64,000 nt of DNA. It comes from Anaspis maculata (lineage: Eukaryota; Arthropoda; Insecta; Coleoptera; Scraptiidae). The position numbers and the translations under genes are program-made. Within the stretch, counting starts at the first letter, position 1; every line of letters begins with the position of its first letter. Shown one piece after another: positions 22,950-35,300 of the stretch. A model generated the notes under the pieces. That model worked only from the letters and a program-made list of their open reading frames with translations, was not told the DNA's origin and did not search any database. The DNA lies in contig OX421964.1 of NCBI GenBank assembly GCA_949128115.1, positions 20,422,892 through 20,486,891 on the forward strand, written 5' to 3'.

Positions 22950-23813
22950 GTTATTAAGAAGCTAAATGGTGAATGCTACAGGGACGAGAAGGTTCAGTGA
23001 GCGATCCAGGCCTTTTTGTATTATTTTATCATCAGGTTAGGCAACCAATGTTACATCCGAACATTCCGAGCTGACAGTACTGTACTGACACACGTGCCAT
23101 AAACTGATAAACCATGTAAAAATTGAAGCATAAAGTCTAATGTTTACCTTAAATCGACGGACACTATTCTCTGATGTATGTACTCTGATGTGATGACTTT
23201 TCTCGGCCAAATATTTGAGGTTAACACATGACACATGGCTTGTGGGACGTGGGTTTGAAACATAAGCAGAGGGCAAACGGTCAACGAGCAAGCAACCAGT
23301 TATACAGTCCATCCTCAGATCAGAATCTCACCACAAATTTTTCATCTTCATAATAGCGAAATATATGAAAAATAGAGCAATCATTTAGTTTTTTGCTCAC
23401 TTTCCTAGCAAAATGGGAAATGCACTTTCCTATTATACTTTTACATGCTCTAGCACATTTTTGTGCTACTGAGCACAGCTGAACAAATGGATTACATGCA
23501 TCCATTTGTTAATTGTAATGGTAAAATTGATCATTTGTTCGAAATTATGGTCTGATTAAATATACCGCCATTACCTATACCTGTCCACGCCGTCGCAGAG
23601 GAGCCCAATCTGTATAGGAAGAAGAACTATTGGAAGAATGGGCTATGTGCATGACCTTGGACGGTCAACGCGTAGGACATACAGTCATACAAAGCCCATG
23701 GTGGTGAAAATGACAATTTCTTGTTGGGCTTATTTGACAGCTGACAGCTCTGACGTGGTTGCATAGTTTCTTGTTTTGACATTTATTTCTCGTGGATTTG
23801 CTTGTTGCGGAGA
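22950..23813. other. Non-coding, nothing recognised
   Basis: AT-rich spacer between the Tc1 element and the foldback element. No supported gene. Confidence 0.45.
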
Positions 23814-24404
23814 TAGTACTAGCGGTAAGCAGCTAACTAGTGAAGAATACTGCATTTTATGATACAAGCAACAGATTTGGTACACGTAACCTCTGAAGAA
23901 TTCTAAGCGATTTGACCCGTAGTTCTTGAAAATCCCTTCGGGGGGAGCCGAGATATAGGGGGGGGGGGAGAGGGGCTAATTTCTCTTATTTAGAAAAAAT
24001 CTATATGGACCAAACTGGCAAAAAATATTTCTAATTCAAGTGATTTGAACATGCTGAATACACTTGTGGCGTCCGCCACTGGTTTTATCACGTGTACATT
24101 ATTGTTTACCTCTAGCAAGAATTAAACATTCGCATAGTTTTGAGCCGTGCAAATTGTGGGATGCCGTGCACCGTAAAGTTGAGGTTGCAGTGTATGGTGT
24201 GACACGTTTGCACCGGCCGGCGCAGTGTATGGGACGGACCCGGGGGTGTTAACTTTGCAGCAAGTGACAGTTTGCTGGGGAGAGCGTTATCGGACCCGTT
24301 TTTTCCGCCTTCGCCTAATCGACGACGCAGACAACAGAGGCGTATCATCGAAAGGGGCCTTCCGTTAATCCGGATTGCTCTCGTAATCCGGTTTTAACCA
24401 TCTG

Positions 24405-24833
24405 ATGAGTAGCCCAGAAAACTCAGCAACTTTCTATTCACCTCGACCAAGCGAGACCATGGACGACGACTTCGAACAAGCCGAGCTGACCCCGAAACGC
24501 CAGGAACAGCCAGAAGATACAAAAGGAGGGAAAACGACTCGAAACATCAAAAAAAGAAGAATTAACTGTTCACCTCAAGTGGGATCGGCGTCCGTAGAAG
24601 ATGAAATTCTGAACGATATATTGAACGCTCTTGATATCATTAAAAAACTTACGGTTTCATGCGTCACAGAAGAGCTGATTGATGCCAGAGAAACAATTTA
24701 CAGAAACATTGTTTTACTAACTTCGAGAACCAAACAAGTTGAAATTGAAAACATCACTCTTAGAATGGAACTAAGCCTACGTGACACCGTCCAGAGTGGC
24801 AACCCAACCAACAATACCGGACAGAAACACCCA

Positions 24834-24865
<32 letters not shown>

Positions 24866-25778
24866 GCAGCACCAATTGCAACCACCACAACAACGAGATA
24901 TTCCTGCTGAAACGGTCTCTTACGCTCAGGCAACAGCGAGATCATACGGTGAATTCCCTAAAAGGAACTCCGCTTCGAAAAATGTGAGCCACGATAAATG
25001 GAAACCGCCAGAGGCGACAACAAAGAAAACCAACGAACTTTATTTAACATCTAAGAATGATGCATCACAGATTGAAGAAAAATGGGAAAATCTACGCAAA
25101 ACAATTGACCCCAAAGAGATTCATGGTGGTGTCAAAAATATTGTACGGATTAACAAAAACAAAATGCTTATCCAGACCGAAAACCAAAAACAAAAAGAAA
25201 AACTACTCGATATTTTTTCAAAAGATGAGGATATTGAAGTCAAAGAAAACAACACAAATGATCCCATAATCCAAATCAGCGGTGTGTATGGAGAAATAAA
25301 TGAAGAGGAGCTTAGGGAACGGCTCTTTCAAGAAAATGATGATCTTGCAGAAAATTTTCCTGGTAACAAAATACAAATGGGTCTTAAACTTCTGGCAAAA
25401 AAGAAATGCAGGAATGACAAGAAAAGCAACCTTATCCTACAAGTAAAGCCAGACATCGCCAGCTTCCTTCTCCAGAAAGAAAAAATAAACCTAGATCTAG
25501 TGAAACACTACATCACCGAAGTAATAGACGTCACCATTTGTTTTTTGTGCTGCGGCTACGGACATGTCCAAAAATACTGCGACGAGAAGGCCGAAACCTG
25601 TCATAAGTGTGGACAAAAACACGACAGTAGAACTTGCCATGAAAATTTAAATTGTATCAACTGTCAGAAATTGAGAATCTCAGCCCGTGCACATTCAGCC
25701 AGAGATCCTAACTGTCCTTGCCGAATAAAGAAGATAGAAGACAAGAGAAGAAATACTAACTACTATGAGTCAAAGTGA
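24405..25778 (+). CDS. LINE ORF1, nucleic-acid-binding protein with three zinc knuckles
   Basis: A 457-residue RNA-binding protein that would package the LINE transcript. It starts at the first ATG after the 5' UTR. The N-terminal third is acidic and then basic (KKRRINCSP). Residues ~140-165 are a glutamine-rich tract encoded by a CAG/CAA repeat. The middle is lysine-rich. The C terminus has three CCHC-type knuckles: C379-C382-H387-C392, C399-C402-H406-C411, and a looser C417-C420-H430-C437. This architecture is typical of ORF1 proteins of insect LINEs. The frame is intact. Its TGA at 25776-25778 is in the same frame as the endonuclease that follows, and an ATG at 25765 overlaps its end in another frame. 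Confidence 0.9.
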
Positions 25779-28700
25779 CAATCCCAGGACTCTGCAGACC
25801 CACAACAATCGCGACAGCAGCATCAACACCAGGAGTGGCAACAGCACCACCACCAGCAGCAGCAGCAACAACAGCAGCATCACCAGCAGTATTCCCGAGA
25901 ATACACCAACATAACTTTCTGGAACTTGTATGGCTACCGTAATCTAAATGACTTCTTTGTTACTTACGAAAGTTCTGTTGATGTTGTTTGTGTGTGCGAA
26001 ACATGGTTAACGAGTGCTATCCCAAATGCTTCATTGGAAAGTGGTCTGTGTGGTGCGGGTGTTTTCAACGCTATTTACTCCCCGGCTATCAGGGAAAAGT
26101 CACTAGGAAGAGCGAGCGGAGGGCTTGCAATACTAGCGAAAAAGAATTTCATTACAAAAACTTTATATAGCTCCCCATGGTGGATTGTCGCAGCGGTGGA
26201 TAGCAGTAGAGTTAAATTGATCATTTGTTCTGTATATTGCAAACCATCATTAGATATTGTTGTTTTTTTGGAAATGTTGCAGGATATTGTTACGGAAGTC
26301 CAAGAAACATACCCGAATCATATATTCATTATTGGGGGTGACTTTAACTGTAGAGTTGGGACTCTTGGCGATATTGCTCCAGATCTTTTAACAGGGACAA
26401 ACCTTTATGAATCTAGACAAAGCTACGATAATACATGTAATGCCCGCGGCCGTGCTCTTTTAAAGTTTATGTACACCAATTGTTTCAATTTGCTTAATGG
26501 TAGAACAGTGTCAGATTATCCAGCGCAGCTAACTTTTTTGAATGAGAGGGGAGGTAGTGTCATTGATTTGGTCTGGTGCAACAACCTTTCTTTGCCACTC
26601 GTTAATGATCTCAATGTGTTGCAGTTTCATTTTCAGTCGGATCATTTCCCTGTTTTATTGTCCATTTCTCGTCCTGGTCTGGAAGGTTTTTTGCAGAGCG
26701 ATCGGGCAGCAGTTGTGGATTCTTCGAGGGAGGTTCTTGGCTGGGAGGTGCAACTGCGTGGTGAGTACGTAACTTTGATGGAAAATTCCCCGAGGGTCAG
26801 TCTGGCTGGTACGTCACTTTATGATAACTTCACAGCCGCAGTGTGGGAAACTGCCACGTCACTTGGTTTGATACGTGTAAAGCGCAACCGCATAACTTTG
26901 AATTCCCATCAACACAATAGAACGAAGTCCTGGTTTGATGCTGAGTGTCGCACTGCTAGGAGAGCCTGTAGCAGTCTCTTGAGAATCTGTCGTTCCAGTA
27001 ACTTTTCATCCGATTCTAAAGCTAAATATCTTGTTTCTAAAAAACTGTATAAAAGTCTTGTCAGGTCAAAGAAAAGGGAACAACAAACTAAACTAATTGA
27101 TCGTCTCAGTAGTGCGAAAAATTCGGCGATTTTTTGGAGAACGGTGAGATTGTTTCGATCTACTGATGGACGTAACGATACCGATTTGGGTAGAGCTGCC
27201 TGGGAAGCGTTTTATGAATCTGTTTTTCAGCCACACGTTGCAGATAAACTAATGTTTTTTGACGCGAAGCATCCATTTTTGGACGATTCCATAACTACCG
27301 AAGAAGTTATTAGCTCCTTAAATAAATGCAAGTCGGGTAAAGCCGCGGGTAAGGATGGAATAGGCTACGAATTTTTAAAATCTCTTCCAGATAATTGGGT
27401 ACTCTACCTCACAGTTCTGTTCAATCGTATTTTTGAATCAGCGGAAATCCCAAACAGTTGGACCGATGTTATTCTTTGTATGCTGCATAAAAAAGGGCCC
27501 AAGACCGACCCTGCGAACTACAGGGGTATTGCATTGACAAACTGCACCGAAAAAGTTTTTTCTCAAATATTTCTCGAAAGGTTATCTCAGTGGGCAGAGG
27601 AAAATTCCTTGATCCCTGAATGCCAGTCAGGCTTTAGGAAATCTAGAGGTTGTCTAGATAATGTCTTTACGTTGTCTGCGGCTATACATATCCATTTGAG
27701 GCTAAAAAAACGAAAGATTTTTGCAGCATTTGTTGATTTTAAAAGGGCTTTTGACACAGTTGACCACAGGCTTCTCTGGCTCAAATTGTACGGTTTAGGC
27801 ATTAGTTCAAAAATTCTAAGAGTGCTTATTGCAATCTACTCAAGCGCGACAATACAGGTTAGGACATGTGACGGTTACACAAGGGAGTTTCCTGTCAATC
27901 AAGGGGTTTTACAGGGCGAGCCTTTGAGTCCACTTCTTTTTTCACTCTTTGTTTCCGATATTGAAAGCTACTTTCGCGATCGTGGACTGAGTGGGATAGG
28001 ACTGGACGGGGTTAATGATCTAATTATGTTACTGTACGCAGATGACCTGGTTCTTCTGGCCGACTCTTCCGTTGACTTAAAACGCAAACTTCGCGCTCTG
28101 GAAACATATGCAGAATGCAACAATTTGGAAGTCAACATCCCAAAGACAAAAATTGTGTGCTTTAGAAGAGGCGGATATATGCACTCCAATGCGGATCGTT
28201 TTCTATACAGGGATCTCCCACTTGAGGTGGTCGGTAAATTCACCTACTTGGGCATTAACTTCACCTCTTCTTCTCTCTTCTCTGACGCAGCAAAAAATGC
28301 GGTGACTGCGGGTAAATCTGCGGTGGGTGCCGTTCTGGGTATAATGGCAAAGTCTAAAGTAAACTCGTGGCAGTCGCGCATTACACTATACAACACACTG
28401 ATTCTTAACTCACTGACGCATTGCCTGCCTATTTGGGGACCGCGTTACGCTGAGCTTGTTGAGAGAGTGCAAGTAACGTTTTTTAAAAGGTTGTTGTGTT
28501 TGTCCAGGAACACTCCGGATTATTTGGTGAGACTCGAGACCGGCACAGTCAAGTTAAAATGGCTTATCTTTAAATCGTGCTTAAATTTTTTGATCAGTAT
28601 CGTTGCCATGCCAGATTATCGTTAGCCAAGGGTCTGCTTCAACAGACTGTTCGCACTTGAGTCTTGGCCGCAGAATGACGTTCGATACAACTGGGTTTCA

Positions 28701-29237
28701 CAGGTAGGGGAAATTATTGGGGAGGTGGGTTTCTCTCGGTTGTGGACCAAGGTGGGACTGCGGTCTGTTGCGCTTTACAAAAATGTCATGTTAGATAAGT
28801 ATCGCGAAATTTTATTTCAACAGGATCTTGACGCTCTAGCCAACTCCAGCTTTGCCATGTTCTACAGATCTTTTGGCGTTGACAGAAGTGCTTGTGGATA
28901 TCTGCAGTGCAGCAGACCCATTCACATCATTCGCTTTGTATCACAGTTGCGCCTCGCATCAAGGACTTTCGTACGGTTGCGGTTTCAAACAGTTTCTTAC
29001 ACTTTCAACCAGGACGAGAACTGCACACTTTGCAACATGGCTGAATCTGAGTCTGTTTCACACATCATGTTCCGTTGTCCGATGTACCGGCCTTTCAGGG
29101 GGGAGTTCATTAGGGGTTTAAATGACATCGATGGCCTCGCCTCCCTTCTAGAGCAAATCACATATCCTACAGCCAAAAAATTGTATACTGTCTTTGAGGG
29201 TATATTTAGGATGCGTTCATTTCTCATGAACGAGTAA
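25779..29237 (+). pseudogene. LINE ORF2 (endonuclease-reverse transcriptase) with one in-frame stop
   Basis: It nicks target DNA and reverse-transcribes the LINE RNA. Counting from 25926, the apurinic-type endonuclease shows CETW near the start, GGDFN (137-141) and SDHFPV (238-243). The reverse transcriptase has motif A with D604 (VDFKRAFD), motif B GVLQGEPLSPLLF from 660, and motif C YADD at 704-707. A C-terminal knuckle follows (C1033, C1036, H1046, C1051). A TAG at 28623-28625 (codon 900) interrupts an otherwise continuous frame ending at 29237. No ATG precedes the endonuclease in this frame; the 5' part is a Q/H-rich stretch directly after the ORF1 stop. This copy is therefore probably inactive, though only just. 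Confidence 0.9.
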
Positions 29238-29889
29238 TTTTCTATTCTTTTTCTTTTCAATTTCCCTCTCTGTTGACCTGTTCTGTGAAATACCTATGTA
29301 TCAATGAAACTCCTGAAAATGTATGTATAACCTGATAATGTTATTTAATTTCTTGTATTAGAACCATTTATTTGTTTATTTATTTTGTCAACGTACATTT
29401 TTTGTACACAAGACAATAAATATTTATTATTATTATTATTATTAATACACTGGTAAATCCTAATTTGATGAAAAATGCGAATAGTAGCCTTTTTTTCAAA
29501 ATGGCCGCTAATAAATGACGAAAAATCATGCATGAATTAGGTATCAATTTATATGTTTTCGAGGACGCTGAACTAATTTTTTTTATCGATATCACCACAT
29601 CGAACAAAAATATCTCTTTTGGGTCAGGGCAGATGAACCACCCCCAACACTTGATGTGACGCTTTCAAGATTTTAAGTGAATATCGAAAGAACAATATGG
29701 AGCTACATCTGAATAATCTCGTTTTTGATGATAAATGAAAATTACCCATGTAACTAACTACACCTCTAAAGTCACCATAACCATCTCTGGCATCCCCAAC
29801 TACCCTTAATGGGAGGGTCTTGTATAACCTAGCTTTCCTTGTATCACAGGAATACCTACTTGATAATATTTCACGTACTGTAGTTATGA

Positions 29890-30115
29890 ATAGATATGTA
29901 TATCCCGTTCAATTATTATTTCCAGTAAAATGACTTTTTGGAATAAAAATAAAGTGACAAACTGGAGCGCTGGGAGGACGCGGCTTATGGTCGCTGATAG
30001 TTTCGCTCCAAAACTTTGCAGGTGCCATCAGCCATTGCTGTAGCCCCCCAGCTTTTTACTGTATTTTTGCTCCAAAAGTAGTTCTACTGGAAATAAAAAG
30101 TGAATGAGATATACC
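29890..30115. mobile_element. MITE with ~45-bp inverted ends, inside the foldback spacer
   Basis: The left end GTATATCCCGTTCAATT...TTTCCAGTAAAATGAC mirrors GTCATTTTACTGG-type sequence at the right end (GTTCTACTGGAAATAAAAAG...GATATACC). Outer limits are approximate. Confidence 0.55.
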
Positions 30116-30125
30116 TACGTATAAA

Positions 30126-30258
30126 AGCTGTATTACACTACGAGTACACAATTTCTTGTACAATTTCTCGAACAATCTGTCAAAATAGTGTCAAAAAACA
30201 ATGAACATGATTGTTTAACTGACAGATTGTACAAGAAATTGTGTAGTGTAATACAGCT
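30126..30258. mobile_element. 133-bp foldback MITE
   Basis: AGCTGTATTACACTAC at the left end and GTAGTGTAATACAGCT at the right, with further pairing through TTTCTTGTACAAT and GACAGATTGT. It lies in the spacer of the 23816-32040 element. Confidence 0.8.
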
Positions 30259-31399
30259 ATAACTGAATAACACGGATACATTTTCACCCAAGTTTGAAGT
30301 CAAATTATTAATGAACAATTGATCCCATTTGGATGTTTTGTTTCTGAATTATGGGATGATTCTTTGGGGATCTGACTGGAAAACCAATTTTCGGATCAAT
30401 GCTGGCTACGACGTGCCGGGTGTGACATTGGTGTGGTGTTTTTCAAAACACCGGCAATAGCAAAAAATTCCAGTTTATGACCAGCTGTTCCCCTAACTTT
30501 CCTTAACGTGCTCTTTTTGTTTTAAATTTTATCCTCATTTTTAGGAGAGATGGCTTTTTCAAATTAAATATTTTCTTTTTGGAAGTTACGCATCCTTCTA
30601 GAGAAGGAAGGTCTCTAGACCCTTTGCTATCCTCAAGAAGGTGTGTCGTATGATCCATCTGTAACAGACTCGACCTCTTTAGATAACACTTCCTTTGTTG
30701 TGATGATTCTTGTGTTATTTCGATCATTATCCTAGATATTCTCATAATTTCTTTGACGTTAAAATCGTCTGGAAAATCATTTTAGCTGATTAGTTTGAAC
30801 CCACGACCTCCTGAAGGCTATATTGAGGGTACACTTGCTTACTTCGGGTTTAATTTTAAACCCCATGAACATGTTTACAAGTGGTAAGGAATCTCAACTA
30901 AAAACTGTAACAATACATAAAATATTATCAAGTAAGTAGATATTATACTATATTTCACCATTTAGTGGTTATTGACATAATAAGGCAGAAAAGTGAATCT
31001 TTACAGGGCTAGAAGGCATATTTAAGGACGAGCGTAAGCGAGGCCTGGGAGCCTACGTGCCCTACGTAAAGACATTAACTTTCCTGGCGTATTATGTATA
31101 ACGTTTTACCCGAAACTACCTCAATAAACCACAAAGAAAGAAATTGATACCAGAATTCTGAAATGTCATTTTGGCACAATTTGGCAAATATCACGTTGCT
31201 GGGTCTGTTTTCCAACAGTTTTCAGCAAATTTTCAGCAAACAAAACGTCACTTGACGCATAAAATTAAGATTTCTCTGCCTAGGCAGGGTAAGTCTTTAC
31301 CTGCCCAGGCAGGGAAATCTCACTTTCCTGTGTCAAAAGACGCTTGTAATGGACACTTTACCTGCCAGTTTAGGGTAAAAACATTTTTAAAGCACTTTC
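30259..31399. other. Spacer of the foldback element, no gene
   Basis: Short reading frames only. A small cluster of CCTGCC/GGCAGG words lies at 31280-31370. Confidence 0.4.
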
Positions 31400-32042
31400 C
31401 TATGACACAAGGAAATCTAGGTTATACAAGATCCTCCCATCAAGGGTGGTTGGAGCTTCCAGGGATGGTTGTGAGCCTCAATATGTAGTTACATCGGTAA
31501 CTTTCATTTTCAATCAAAAACATATTGTTTATATGCAGCTCTATATTGGTCTTTCGATTATTCACTTCAAATCTTGAAAGTTTCACTTCATGTGTGGGGG
31601 GTAGTTCACTCACCCTGACCCAAAATGGATAATTATGTTCGATATGGTGATTTTAATAAGACAAATGAGTCCAGCGACCTCGAAAACATATAAATTGATA
31701 CCTTACTCGAACACCTTATTCATACATGTTTTTTTGTCATTTATTGGCGGCCATTTTGAAAAAAAAGCTACTATTTGCATTTTTTTATGAAATTATGATT
31801 GACTAGTGTATTCAGCATGTTCAATTCACTTGAATTCGATATTTTCCATGCTATTTTGGCGTATATAGATTTTTTCTAAAAAAAGAGAAATCAACCCCTC
31901 CTCCCCCCCATATCTCGGCTCCCCCCAAAGGGATTTTCAAGAACTACGGGTCAAATCGCTTAGAATTTTTGAAAAATCATGTGTACCAAATCTGTTGCTT
32001 GTATCATAAAATGCAGTTTTATTTTGCTTACCGCTAGTACTA

Positions 32043-33511
32043 AGAAGGTAAAGGGACAGGAAGGAGCGTTTCAGCCTGTGCTATGTACAAAAGATGCGAC
32101 GGAAGTCGCCATCATGAACAACCACATTCGGTTGGGGTCGTGACGCTCGTGCGACTTCGTGCCAGCTCGCTTGTTGTGTATGGTTATTTTCAAATCTGAG
32201 CTCGGAAAAACACAAAAAACAGCACTTTTGTGTTTTTCGTGAAAAATAAACAAAGTAATGATCAGTTGTGCTACCTGTGGGTGTTCCAAAGCCCCAAAAT
32301 ACAAAAGAGCGAACATTGCTTTCCATTCGTAACTATTTTATTTGTGTATAATGAGGGTTGAAAATTCAAACACGCTACGGGGATCTCTGAGCGGAAATGA
32401 CTGGCCCCGGTCGCTTTTTTGCGCATGTTAAACTGTCAAACATTCGCCATTTGCAACAACCACATGGTCGCAAGGTTCATGGTAAACGCTCCTTTCTGCC
32501 TCTTTACCTTCTCCGGCTTGTTGGATGGACAACTGCAAAATGGTCAACAGTTTGGTTCACGGTTGACTGAATGGCGGCAGCGGAAAGTTACTTTTTTTTT
32601 GTCGACACAAGCGCCCCCTTAGTGAGATGCTCGACAACTAAATCGAGTCCAACAAGCAACAAGAACTTCCCATTCCGCCACGGCGCTACATGGAATGCAC
32701 GCCGCCCTTATTCCTTTCCCAAAATAAATGGAACAAACTACTGACTTCCTACCGCAAACCCATATAACCAGCGGGCGACTCGAACAGGCACACGCTCGGG
32801 TATGTATCTGTATCTAGGAACGGAATGAGGTAGTTAGCTTAGTGATTTTAGTCCACAAATAACCCATACTTGGCGAAGAGTGAAATTTTATTGCTGTTTT
32901 CGGCTCAAAATTCAATGCTCTATAACATATCAGAGGTCCCAAAAAAATCACAGCCAAAGCTTTTTTTGTAGGAGGCAGTTGGGGAGGCAGTCAAATTGGC
33001 ACTATTTCATTTTTCTGAAATTTTCATTTCTGTGCTATGCCAACGAACTTACGCCACAAAAGTATAGGACCGAGTATTGAATATACTTGAAACCTATTGT
33101 TTTAGGTTACTAGACTTTCAAAGAACAAAGATAAATTGATTTTAGAAAGTCATAATTTTTTAGAACTAAAATCATTATGATGTCGCTTTTTGACCTCGCG
33201 GGACAAAAATCTCGCCACGGAGGATTCAATTCTGAGTCGTAAGACTCGAAAGTCGAAAGCAGCAATAAAATTTCACTTCAGATTTTCACCACCTCTAAGC
33301 GTATAATATTCAAGTGGGCTATGTGTGATTGTGTGGAATTATGAAAGAGGTACAAATTATGACTATAGGCTAGGGATGTAAAAAACACGAGTGCACAAAC
33401 AGCACCTTGGTGGCCACTACCTGGGTGGTTGTGAAGTAGCAAAGTGGATAGCGAACAATGAGTTTGATCGAACCTATTACAGGGTAGGTTACATTGATCT
33501 TGGAAAATAAA
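32043..33511. other. Non-coding; possible THAP-like scrap near 32257
   Basis: On the plus strand near 32257-32328 the frame reads CATCGCSKAPKYKRANIAFHS and then stops. It resembles the first zinc-ligand end of a THAP domain, but is too short to call. The rest shows no supported gene. Confidence 0.3.
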
Positions 33512-33680
33512 TATAGACAATACAAATAGAGAAGACCATATGTTATCACCACCGTCGTCACGGATATTGGGGCATCAAAAATCAGCCAACCTTTTTTTGA
33601 ATGATGGACTCGCCTCTGGTTCCTACGCAACCGTAAAAATCTGTGACAACATGTGGTCTTTTCTATTTGTATTGTCTATA
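33512..33680. mobile_element. ~170-bp foldback MITE
   Basis: TATAGACAATACAAATAGA at the left and its inverse at the right. The pairing continues into GAAGACCATATGTTATCAC / GTGACAACATGTGGTCTT. Confidence 0.8.
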
Positions 33681-34549
33681 CTATACTTATTACTGCAAAG
33701 GGGTTCCACTACCAACATAGTACGTAACATATTGCTACGCTTTTGCCATGTATCCCATCCCACATTTTGAGCTAATAAAATTTATCTATCTATCTTTCAC
33801 TAACAGCTTTCGATTTTTCACCGTTGACAGTTGACTGCAAATTGCACATGCGCACTAATACCTATCGCTTATCACGTTGGATTACGTACAGCGTTTCCCG
33901 AGGCGTCTCCACACGGATAATATTTTCTCCAATACTTGGAATCACTGCACCCTTTTACTAAGAATATTTTCATAAAATTCCTCAAAGAAGTTTTGAAGAT
34001 CTTGCAGGTTTTTCCATTTTTCCAAGATTTTTTCACTATAGATCGTTTTTTATCAAACACGGTAATATACAGTAAGTTGTGGCGTTATTAATCAGCAGCA
34101 ATCTAAGTAAACTATGAAAAATTTGGCGATTTTTCTGCCGGAGATCCTATCTGTTTGCGTTTGCTTGAAAACTGATGTACTATTTGAAACATTTCTCCAA
34201 TTTCTTTCAGATTTTACAAGCCGGAGCGCATGAAATTTTGGGAGAGGGTTTGGAAAATGTGCGAGGATGTACGAGAAAACAAAGGACATGAAGTCGTCGA
34301 GTGCGAGATACTTGAAGTTTCAAGTGCTGAAGATGAAGCTGCAAATTCAATTTAAAATCTTCAGAAAGACAAGAATCACTACATTTTGTGGGATCTGCTG
34401 AGATATACTCAGGACTCGGCTCAAGAAGAGCTGGATTTTGATGGGGTTCGGAGTACAGTGCATTTGATTATAAAACTAATGGGGTACAAATATTCAATGT
34501 ATTCAAATTCGAAAGAGTGAACGACAAAGAATACTCGGTAAACGAAGTC
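33681..34549. other. Non-coding, probably decayed 5' part of the transposase relic
   Basis: Stretches from about 34200 on have fragmentary plus-strand frames that lead into the relic at 34550. No motif is firm. Confidence 0.3.
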
Positions 34550-35300
34550 GAAAATACCTACGTACTTACTATCGACCAGCAACCAAAACTGATTCTTGCA
34601 AATACCTACCATACTGTGACTTGAAAGACGACGTGACTTTCATGTACTTGGACGATACTTGGAATTTTCAGAACAGAACACTTAGTAAGATGGACAAAAA
34701 GAAACCGAAACCAGGAGTAAGATGGACAAAAAGAAACCGAAACCAGGACAGTACCTACTTTACCTACTTACGTAAATGAAAAACAAGCAGAAAACCTACA
34801 TTCGTGGTCAAAATTTGGGTTTTTGGATGAGTCTGATCTATTTTTACTTGTCAAAGAATAACGACATAGAGTTTGGACTACCATAAAACATTAGATCAAG
34901 CAATTGACGAGCAGCTCTTCAAAAGCTTTTGCCTGCTGTTACCTAAATTGGAGAAAAATATGTGATGATTATGGATAATGGTTCGTATCACTCGATGTTT
35001 GTCATGAACCACCAATTTTGTCCTAAGAAAAATACGAGATACAGGCATGGATGATGGCATGACAACACCTTGACAATAATTCAACGACAAAATGACTGAA
35101 AAACTACCGACCAAGACAAAACTCTGACTTGGCTGACAAAAAATATGTTTCTGATCAAATTTTGGGAATGACGTACCAGACTGCCCCGAAGACTGCTCCC
35201 ATACCACTGCCAATATAGTCCCATTGAATTTGCATGGGAACCTTGAACCTTGTAAGACTTACTTGAATAAACAAAATCGACTGTACACGTGACAAAGACA
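34550..35300 (+). pseudogene. IS630/Tc1-mariner-like transposase relic
   Basis: Three DDE-type landmarks occur in order on the plus strand, in different frames: YLDDTW at about 34650 (first Asp), MDNGSYHS at about 34971 (second Asp), and LLPYHCQYSPIEFAW at about 35198-35242 (Glu). The YHCQYxPIE form is typical of a transposase group widespread in insects. Many stops and frameshifts and a 32-bp tandem duplication (34684-34747) show it is dead. Family placement is from recollection of these motifs. Confidence 0.7.

Larger units (their letters stand above)
24065..29443 (+). mobile_element. Full-length non-LTR retrotransposon (LINE), 5.4 kb
   Basis: It is flanked by the 8-bp target duplication AATACACT at 24057-24064 and 29444-29451. 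The opposite arm of the surrounding palindrome keeps a single copy of this site (CTGAATACACTAG), which proves the insertion boundaries. Order: ~340-bp 5' UTR, ORF1 with zinc knuckles, ORF2 with endonuclease and reverse transcriptase, ~200-bp 3' UTR, and a (TTA)n tail. Its length and short tail suggest a recent full-length insertion. The clade is not clear to me; it has an apurinic-type endonuclease and no RNase H domain. Confidence 0.93.
23816..32040. mobile_element. TA-flanked foldback element, left arm split by a LINE
   Basis: The ends GTACTAGCGGTAAGC and their inverse are flanked by TA at 23814-23815 and 32041-32042. The right arm (~31400-32040) is the inverse of 23816-24064 joined to 29452-~29851. 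Everything between 24064 and 29452 is a LINE insertion. Without it the element would be about 2.8 kb, with ~650-bp arms and a ~1.55-kb spacer. No transposase is present. Confidence 0.88.
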
